Below, piece after piece: positions 60,816 through 64,000 of a stretch of 64,000 nucleotides of DNA. A model generated the notes under the pieces. The model was not told the origin of the DNA. It was given only the letters and a program-made list of their open reading frames with translations, and ran no database searches. Source of the stretch: Euzebya pacifica (GTDB lineage Bacteria > Actinomycetota > Nitriliruptoria > Euzebyales > Euzebyaceae). The DNA lies in contig NZ_CP031166.1 in assembly GCF_003344865.1 (NCBI RefSeq), forward strand, positions 62,001 through 126,000, written 5' to 3'. Each line of letters opens with the position of its first letter. Positions within the stretch are counted from its first letter, which is position 1. Position numbers and translations under genes: made by a program.

Positions 60816-61991
60816 ATGAGCATCACCACTTGCGGGCAGCCAACGAGGGGCGGGGGCCGGTGTGCCCATCCGGTCACTCCCGGCACGTCATGCGCGGCCG
60901 GGCATGCTCCTCCGAGGGCCGGGTCGACCTCCCGTCACGCAACCGCCTCCGGGACCGTTGCGGCGTCCGCGGACCCCTTCGCGGACCCGTCGGCCGTTCC
61001 GCCCGCCGTGGCGACCAAGTGGGGCAATCACGGCTTCTCCGTCGATGACGTCGCCGTGTGGGCGGCGACGGGGGCGACGCCGTTCCAGGCTGCGGAGTAC
61101 CGGGCGGCGGGTTTCGGGCCGGAGGAGACCGCTGCGTGGATGGCGGTGCCCGACGGGTTGGCGACGTTCCCGCCGACCGGTCCGATGGCCCGCCGGTGGA
61201 TGGAGTCGCCGATCTATCACGACGGCATTACTCCGGCTGACGCCCACGCATGGCGTGGTGCCGGCATCGAGAGCCCCGACCGGGCCGCGGAGGCGTTCGG
61301 ATGGGCTGACCGTCTCGGATACGCCGACAACGCCGACGGCGACAAGTGGGAGCCCGAGGACGGGCCGTACCCGGCGGAGGTGCAGGCGTCGGTCTGGGCG
61401 CGTGCCCGGTTCGCTCCTGCGGAAGCGCAGCAGTGGCAGCAGGCTGGCTTCACGTTCGATGACGGGCGGGGGCCGTCGGTCGCGCGGGTGTGGGCCGGCC
61501 ACATCGACGATGCGGAAGGTGCTGCGGCGTGGCGTCGTGTCGTGGGGAACAACCCCGGTTCTGCTGCGGCGCTCGTGCGGCTCGGGGTGACCCCCGACAC
61601 CTACGTCACTGGTGACGAGACGTTCGTCTCCGGTCCGGAGGCCATCGGCGTCTTCAAGGCACGGGCGTTCTGGCGCGACATCGGGGTCACCGACGGCCGG
61701 GAGGCCCAGGGCTGGTTCGCTGTCGGGTTCGACCCGTGGACCGCCGGGGAGTGGAAGGCCGCCGACCCCACGATCGACCCGGCCACGGCCGCGTCATGGA
61801 AGCACCACGGGTTCTCCCCGTCCGTGACGGCGGCGTGGCTGGCTGCGTTCCCGTTCCGTTGCAACCCGACCCAGGCGCTGAGGATGTCGGAAGCCGGTTG
61901 GTCCCCGGACACCGTCAAGGACGAGCTGGCGGGCATGCCGGCCGAGGAGGCCGTGCGGTTCGCCGATCACGCCCCTGTGCGGGCCCGGTAG
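60816..61991 (+). CDS. CAAGH-module protein 5 with Trp/Gly-Phe repeats, 391 aa
   Basis: Module: TTCGQPTRGGGRCAHPVTPG then TSCAAGHAPPRAGSTSR; linker; boundary ASADPFADP near residue 55. The rest is built of repeats of about 20-30 residues with A-x-x-W-x-x-A-G-F or H-G-F-S-P cores (AVWAATGATPFQAAEYRAAG, WQQAGFTFDDG, WKHHGFSPSVTAAWLAAF), probably a helical solenoid. Upstream signature: CCCCGGGCGGG (60784-60794), CGGAAT (60801-60806), 9 nt to the ATG. Part of its linker (60914-60933) matches CRISPR spacer 10. Confidence 0.75.
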   Translation: MSITTCGQPTRGGGRCAHPVTPGTSCAAGHAPPRAGSTSRHATASGTVAASADPFADPSAVPPAVATKWGNHGFSVDDVAVWAATGATPFQAAEYRAAGFGPEETAAWMAVPDGLATFPPTGPMARRWMESPIYHDGITPADAHAWRGAGIESPDRAAEAFGWADRLGYADNADGDKWEPEDGPYPAEVQASVWARARFAPAEAQQWQQAGFTFDDGRGPSVARVWAGHIDDAEGAAAWRRVVGNNPGSAAALVRLGVTPDTYVTGDETFVSGPEAIGVFKARAFWRDIGVTDGREAQGWFAVGFDPWTAGEWKAADPTIDPATAASWKHHGFSPSVTAAWLAAFPFRCNPTQALRMSEAGWSPDTVKDELAGMPAEEAVRFADHAPVRAR

Positions 61992-62033
61992 CCCGGGGCA
62001 GAGCCGGGCAGGGATGGACGGAATGGCGGTGGC

Positions 62034-62144
62034 ATGAGCAGAGCCGTTTCCGCTCGACGGTGCTCCGGCAGGGCCGGAATCGGAGCGGCGTGCAACGGCA
62101 CACGGCTGCCGCTCACCCGACTCCTTGAAGGACTGCTGCTGTGA
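62034..62144 (+). CDS. Short upstream ORF, 36 codons, coupled to the Nudix gene
   Basis: ATG 62034 carries the family's upstream signature (CCCGGGGCAG at 61992-62001, CGGAAT at 62019-62024, 9 nt gap), while the CAAGH-Nudix gene it precedes starts at GTG 62141, overlapping this ORF's TGA (GTGA). The peptide ends LTRLLEGLLL. It probably acts as a leader ORF that delivers ribosomes to the GTG start; the peptide itself may have no role. Confidence 0.45.
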   Translation: MSRAVSARRCSGRAGIGAACNGTRLPLTRLLEGLLL

Positions 62145-63160
62145 CTGCAACCTGCCAGGCCCCGACCGTTGGCGGGCACCGCTGCACCCAGAAGGTCGGG
62201 CCTGCCGGCCGGTGCGCAGCCGGCCACCCGTCGGGACGCTCCGGTGTCACTGGTGCTGCGGCTGCCCCAGCGGCCGGGCCGGGTGTCGCGGCGGCCGACC
62301 CGTTCGGTGACCGCACCGGCACGGGTTCGGCGTACCCGGCCGATGAGGTTCCGGTGTTGGCCGGCTACGACCTTGGGCGGTGGCCTTCCCGCGACACCGT
62401 CGACATCGTGCTGGTCGACCCTGCCGGCCGGGTGCTGATGATCGAGCGGGGCAAGCCGCCCTACGCCGGACATGGGGCGCTGCCGGGCGGGTTCGTCGAC
62501 CACGGGGAGGAACCGCAGGACGCCGCGGTCCGTGAACTGGCGGAGGAGACCGGGTTGGACGTGTCCGCTGATGACGTCGTGTTCGTGATGAACAGCTCCG
62601 ACATCAGCCGGGACCCTCGAGGTCCGATCCGCACCACCGTGTACGCGGCCCGTGTGCCCGCCGAGGTGCTCGACCGGGCTGTCGGAGCTGATGACGCCCG
62701 CGACGCCCGGCCCGTGCACGCCCACGACTTGGCCGGCATGAAGCTTGCGTTCGACCATCGCAACCTGCTCGCCCATGCCCTCGGGATGGAGCAGATGCGT
62801 GACCGGGTGAACTGGCGTGACGCCGAGCGTCTGCTGGCCGGAGTGGCTTCGGATGCCGCCAGGAACTGGTCGTTCTCCGACGAGGTCCGTGCCGCCCGCG
62901 CCGGCAGGATCGCGTCTGAACTGGCCGGCCATGGGATCGACACCTCTGTCATTGGTGGCCAGGTGGTGTGCCGACGGCAGCGGCATCCCGGATGGCCGGT
63001 GCACGAGATGCGGTGGGACACGGTGATGACCGGCCCCGCCGGCCGGCCGATCGTGTTCTGCGTCGACGGCCGGAAGGTCAGGGAGGAGCCCGCACCGGGC
63101 CCCGATGGTGTTGCGGCCCAGCTCGCTGACCTGTTCGACCGGCACGACCCGCGCCGATGA
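62141..63160 (+). CDS. CAAGH-module protein 6 fused to a Nudix hydrolase, 339 aa
   Basis: Module: ATCQAPTVGGHRCTQKVGPA then GRCAAGHPS; Ala-rich linker; boundary AAADPFGD near residue 53. The middle domain is a Nudix fold: GRWPSRDTVDIVLVDPAGRV, GALPGGFVDHGEEPQDAAVR then ELAEETGL (complete G-x5-E-x7-R-E-U-x-E-E-x-G-U box, about 116-138), HDLAGMKLAFDHRNLL as in ADP-ribose or NAD-type Nudix proteins. A further 110 residues are unrecognised. GTG start overlaps the leader ORF; the stop overlaps the next ATG. Substrate unknown; nucleotide-sugar is a fair guess. Confidence 0.85.
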   Translation: MTATCQAPTVGGHRCTQKVGPAGRCAAGHPSGRSGVTGAAAAPAAGPGVAAADPFGDRTGTGSAYPADEVPVLAGYDLGRWPSRDTVDIVLVDPAGRVLMIERGKPPYAGHGALPGGFVDHGEEPQDAAVRELAEETGLDVSADDVVFVMNSSDISRDPRGPIRTTVYAARVPAEVLDRAVGADDARDARPVHAHDLAGMKLAFDHRNLLAHALGMEQMRDRVNWRDAERLLAGVASDAARNWSFSDEVRAARAGRIASELAGHGIDTSVIGGQVVCRRQRHPGWPVHEMRWDTVMTGPAGRPIVFCVDGRKVREEPAPGPDGVAAQLADLFDRHDPRR

Positions 63161-64000
63161 CCCGGTGCGGACGGACAACCGGGGCGGGGCGGCCGTGCCG
63201 CAACCCTGCCAGGACCAGCGACTGCGGACGCCACCGCCCGGCACCCATCGCCACTGGTGTGGCGGCAGCGCACACCAGTAGCGTTTGCGATCCCATGGCC
63301 CCACCCCCGACCGCCGCCCTCCCTTCGGCCGCACCAGGAGGGGCCGTGGTGCATCGTGAGGTCGATGCCGGCGACGTCGCCTACCGGGCGGTTGCGGCGT
63401 TCGTGGACGGTGCGGAGGTCGGCCGGTTGACCTGGCAGGAGGCCCCGGACTACAGCCACTACCCCGAGACCGGATGGCCCGACGACGCCGAGGAGACGGC
63501 AACGATCGCGATGGTGAAGGTCGATGAGGATCATCGGCGTCGCGGTGTCGCCACCGGGATGCTGGCGGCGGCACGGGCCGCCGTGGATGAGGACGGCTAC
63601 TCCATTCATCACTCCGGCGATCTGTGGCCCGACGGGGCCGCGTGGGCAGCAGCGGTCGACGGGCAGTCGGCATCGGAGGTCGTGGTCGATCTGGTCGGCC
63701 GGTTCGGCCGTCTCGAACCGGGGCTGGTGGCCCGGTGGGCCGACCCGGTGGGCGCGTCCGCCCAGTGCACCGACGCGGCCGAACGGTTTCGCGACTGGGC
63801 ATGGGACAACGACGTGGACGCGACCATCCGCGTCCACCACGACCCGACCGGTGAGGTGCGAAGGCCGAAGGGGTGGGCCGGCCGGGTCGGCCACGTCACC
63901 GTGTCGGTGGATGGCGCCACGGTCGACTTCACCGCAGCCCAGTTCTGGCCCGACGCGCCCTGCCCGCTTGTCGAACCCGACGACGTCTATGCGGCCCGTT
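63157..64000 (+). CDS. CAAGH-like protein with GNAT-type domain, truncated by the window
   Basis: ATG overlaps the Nudix stop and the frame is open to the right edge (281 codons). The N-terminus MTRCGRTTGAGRPCRNPART then SDCGRHRPAP is a variant of the module lacking CAAGH but keeping the cysteine spacing; the boundary is CDPMAPP near residue 45. A GNAT acetyltransferase-like core follows: IAMVKVDEDHRRRGVATGML, with the R-x-x-G-x-A/G acetyl-CoA loop. The last 90 residues are unrecognised. Third protein in a coupled operon. Confidence 0.7.
   Translation, partial: MTRCGRTTGAGRPCRNPARTSDCGRHRPAPIATGVAAAHTSSVCDPMAPPPTAALPSAAPGGAVVHREVDAGDVAYRAVAAFVDGAEVGRLTWQEAPDYSHYPETGWPDDAEETATIAMVKVDEDHRRRGVATGMLAAARAAVDEDGYSIHHSGDLWPDGAAWAAAVDGQSASEVVVDLVGRFGRLEPGLVARWADPVGASAQCTDAAERFRDWAWDNDVDATIRVHHDPTGEVRRPKGWAGRVGHVTVSVDGATVDFTAAQFWPDAPCPLVEPDDVYAAR

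Noticed and set aside
60062-60886. Minus-strand ORFs across the right CRISPR array (repeating GITPACAGR / SPPPARGE)
   Set aside because: They are translations of the repeats with a 61-bp period, not proteins.
1-64000. tRNA, rRNA, transposase or integrase genes
   Set aside because: None was recognised by eye on either strand. A covariance-model scan (tRNAscan-SE, Infernal) would be needed to exclude small RNAs.

Overview
This 64 kb window is GC-rich, and almost every coding frame has a strongly G/C-biased third codon position. A WhiB-type iron-sulfur regulator (11259-11885), sigma-A-like promoters with TAGGAT/TAAGGT -10 boxes, and dense chains of genes overlapping by ATGA or GTGA point to an actinobacterium. 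The content is mostly accessory: many unrecognised ORFs, a clamp (DnaN) away from any chromosomal dnaA/recF context, two DNA methyltransferases, a stray FtsH, an intein, a CRISPR-Cas island and several pseudogenes. No rRNA, tRNA or ribosomal protein genes were seen. A large plasmid or integrated element is the best reading. A marine Nitriliruptoria-type host such as Euzebya is only a guess.

Layout. 1-9.6 kb: end of a lamin-tail-domain protein, an ADP-ribosylglycohydrolase, DnaN (minus strand), a coupled operon whose two main ORFs look like one frameshifted gene, and a Dam-type methylase. 9.6-24.3 kb: a HEPN-like protein, WhiB, a CPBP membrane protease, many small coupled ORFs, a helicase remnant next to a DUF6602 nuclease-like gene, a degenerate EAL protein and a DUF4326 protein. 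22.8-26.2 kb: two paralogous genes, each behind a strikingly conserved leader of about 190 nt. 26.5-29.6 kb: a three-gene pilin-like cassette. 29.7-36.7 kb: a tyrosine/dual-specificity phosphatase, the first cluster of 'CAAGH' zinc-module proteins, and a cytosine-5 methyltransferase interrupted by a 357-aa LAGLIDADG intein exactly at its catalytic Cys. 37-49.6 kb: HD hydrolase, GIY-YIG protein, a large secreted repeat protein bracketed by a 60-bp direct repeat, lipoproteins and FtsH. 49.6-51 kb: second CAAGH cluster. 51-60.8 kb: a complete type I-E CRISPR-Cas system (cas3, cse1, cse2, cas7, cas5, cas6e, cas1, cas2) between two outward-reading arrays of 3 and 14 repeats. 60.8-64 kb: third CAAGH cluster, including Nudix and GNAT-like fusions.

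Three threads run through the window. (1) At least nine promoters carry the same 19-bp palindrome, GTGCTA-N7-TAGCAC, over or beside the -10/-35 boxes. This looks like one dedicated repressor or activator controlling most operons here. (2) At least six proteins share an N-terminal Cys/His module ending in CAAGH, a low-complexity linker and a (A)DPF/DPM boundary, followed by unrelated C-terminal domains (ParB-like, Nudix, GNAT-like, Trp repeats). Five of their transcription units share an upstream signature (a CCCGGGG-type block, then NGGAAT exactly 9 nt before ATG). (3) CRISPR spacer 10 read in reverse encodes GHAPRAGSTS, almost the CAAGH-linker of the neighbouring gene at 60816 (GHAPPRAGSTS). 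The island therefore appears to carry immunity against another replicon that encodes the same protein family. The module plus its promoter signature is the best candidate for an undescribed system.
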